NCBI GenBank assembly: GCA_007258455.2
Contig: VDFB02193867.1
Coordinates: 573,203,105-573,267,104 of the forward strand
Direction: 5' to 3'
Length of the DNA stretch: 64,000 bases
Origin: Sequoia sempervirens
Taxonomy: Eukaryota > Streptophyta > Pinopsida > Cupressales > Cupressaceae
In this document: piece after piece, positions 61,940-64,000 of the stretch
How the letters are laid out: each line of letters starts with the position of its first letter
How positions within the stretch are numbered: the first letter of the stretch is position 1
Made by a program: the position numbers and the translations under genes
Notes under the pieces: model-generated
Told to the model about the DNA's origin: nothing
The model's database searches: none
Seen by the model: only the letters and a program-made list of their open reading frames with translations

Positions 61940-62439
61940 CAATGCAAAAGTATAACAACATTGATCATGCATTTTCTACACTATTGTTATGGTGATGTTC
62001 TATTTTTAAAAATATATTGATTATGTTCTATTGAGTTTTTTTTGGTAATTTTTTGGGTAGTATAATAATTAAAAAGTGCACTCATTTAATTCCTTATGTA
62101 ATCCTCTATATAGATTGAGTGGATGAATAAGGGGAAGAGTAATCAAATTAGCATTCAATGGGGTTTGAAGCACATTATCTAGAGTTTCACTCAATTTTAT
62201 AAATTTCCTACTTGTTCAAGAGGCTTAACAAACGTTAGAAGTAGTAGGCATATGGTTAGTGTTAGGTTTAGATTAGGTTTAAATTCTTTCTTATGATTAC
62301 CATATTCAACTTGGAAGGGTATGAAGGTATAGAATATATATGTTAGGACCCATATTTCAATCCATTAGAAATAAATAATTTGAGTTCAACATCTTTGACA
62401 TGAGCACAAACTCCATGAAAGAAGCATAATTTAAAAAAT

Positions 62440-62870
62440 ACTATCACATGCGGTAGAAATATAAAGATAGTTGGATTTAAAGAGTTGAAATATTTGTATG
62501 AAGTTAGTCCTAATTATATGGATGCATGAAGAGAATGTAATGAACCAAAAAATATAGATAGAAGTAAGTGACTTGATTATTTTATTTAAAATGAGATGTT
62601 CTTGAAGGGTAATTAGTTGTGCATTCGTAGAAACTCAATGAGGGAGAATTTATCAAGGATAGGCATAGTGATGGTTTAGAATATCATTTTAGAGTATATA
62701 ATTCTATGGAATTAGTGAATGACAACTATTTTTGGTCCTAAATATTAAAAAAATGAGAAAATTTATTCAAGATTGCAAGACTTGTCAAGTTATAAAGGGG
62801 AAAGTAAAATATTGGATTATATCATCCTTACCATTTCTAGAGAGACTTTGGGTAGATATAATCATAAGAA
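62440..62870 (+). pseudogene. Ty3/gypsy integrase N-terminal remnant
   Basis: The plus strand reads IVGFKELKYLYEVSPNYMDA, stop, RECNEP, then NEMFLKGN, LCIRRNSMRENLSR, MELVNDNYFWS, KKMRKFIQDCKTCQVIKGKV, and a PLPF..LWVDI-like end. This is the HHCC zinc-binding N-terminus and the approach to the catalytic core of chromovirus-type gypsy integrase. The CxxC pair is intact (DCKTCQ), but the HxxxH part is lost. Stops and frameshifts are frequent. Confidence 0.65.
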
Positions 62871-64000
62871 GATAAAAATGAATAGGATAATTCAAGAAGA
62901 GGGAGAATGAGTGGCACACATCTCCATGCAATACACTTATCAGATTGATTTAAAGGCCATTTTCAAGGGCCAATACACCATGTAGGACTAAGAATATGGA
63001 AAGGCTTGCAAGCAACAATATAGGTGGATAATTACAAACATTGTTACCGATATTTGTGTACTATAGGATGGAGTACACAAAATAAATTGAGATACTTCTC
63101 ATGAGGTCCTTGCAAAAAGAAAGAGAGTCAAAACTATGAAATATTTTAGAGAAACAAGCACCCAATTTGGAGAACTCGCGAAGGTCCCTTTTGAAGACAA
63201 GATTAATTTATTATCTAAGGAGTTGTAGGAAGCTAGAAACTTACAAAATTTGATTGGTAGTGGTTAGATTTTGTGTCCTATTATTATTCTTAAATTGTGC
63301 ATTTGGTGGCCTTATTATGACCAATTGGTTCTCTTTATTTTGATTTTTTCTATTTCATATCTCATTAGAGTAGTTTCTCTAACATCTTGGTTACTATTAT
63401 GTAAAAGGGTCAAGCCCTAGTTCAATCCTATTTTCATCAATATAAAAAATACTATGGGTGGAACCTATAAGAAAATATCTAGGATTTGAGAGCTAGATCC
63501 CTATTTATCCTAAGCGAATATTGAATTTGGTGTGTGGGAGGTGAAAAGGGACAGAGATTGCATCAAGAAATTTAAGCATAACAAAGGTTCATGACACATT
63601 AATCAATAGAAAAATGTACACATAATAGCTAAACGTAAACAAAGATAAGATTAAAAATATTTAAGATAATATATTGCACACTATTAAGTTTATTGATCAA
63701 TTAACTATTACACAAATACAAGTCCTCTAAAAAGATACATAGGGGCTCCTCTATATAGAAGAAAAGAGAGAAAATATTAGGCTAGCACATCATGCTCAAA
63801 TGTTCAACTATGACACTAGAATATAAAAATAAATCTTAATTTCATGCTTGAATAAATTACCTATACAAAGTGTTATCTTCTAACCTAAGAATGGGTAGGA
63901 AAGTTCCTAAAAATTGGAGGGCAAAAGGGGGTTAAAAGTGACCAATTTTTTTCTTGGAAACAATTAAAGTTGAACTTAAATGAGTAATTTGAGATGTGTA
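62871..64000. other. No gene recognised
   Basis: The first few hundred bases may be decayed continuation of the gypsy integrase, but no further motif could be read. The remainder has no frames or repeats of note. Confidence 0.4.

Overview
This window looks like intergenic DNA from a large-genome seed plant, most likely a gymnosperm such as a conifer. That is an inference from the very long (3.7-4.4 kb) LTRs, the plant-type copia and gypsy families, the AT-rich gene-poor background, and fragments of plant host genes (a PPR protein, ribosomal protein eL33, and a cinnamoyl-CoA/dihydroflavonol-type reductase). No intact host gene was found. Almost everything interpretable is transposable-element sequence, and much of it is nested.

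The core is one Ty1/copia element on the minus strand, about 5.5 kb when its parts are added, but spread over 39 kb. Its 5' LTR, gag, protease and integrase lie at 48168-45297. Its reverse transcriptase and the first part of RNase H lie at 34403-32791. The RNase H C-terminus, polypurine tract and 3' LTR lie at 10131-9137. Two insertions split it. The first, at 34404-45296, is a 10.9-kb gypsy-type LARD with ~4-kb LTRs, TGTTA/TAACA ends and a perfect TTACC target duplication. The second, at 10132-32790, is a ~22.7-kb segment bounded by an 18-bp terminal inverted repeat. It carries hairpin-rich subterminal repeats, a decayed transposase-like gene with introns, and fragments of several host genes. 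I regard this second segment as the most unusual object in the window: a candidate giant gene-capturing DNA transposon.

A second, truncated member of the same DNA-transposon family occupies 1-3162 in the opposite orientation. It shows the same order of parts: subterminal hairpins, a short basic exon 1, a long intron, then the start of exon 2. It is cut mid-exon by a 3.7-kb gypsy LTR (3163-6899) followed by a primer binding site and non-coding internal sequence up to the copia 3' LTR.

Right of the copia element lie AT-rich DNA, a ~2-kb polypurine/polypyrimidine block that switches strand at 50731 (49280-51251), more AT-rich DNA, and a ~68-bp tandem array split by a 4.4-kb solo LTR (53501-57924). 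Beyond that are long AT-rich direct and tandem repeats (58310-60560), a short unrecognised coding-like fragment near 60.9-61.05 kb, and gypsy RNase H and integrase remnants in inverted orientation (61841-62870). The last kilobase has nothing recognisable.
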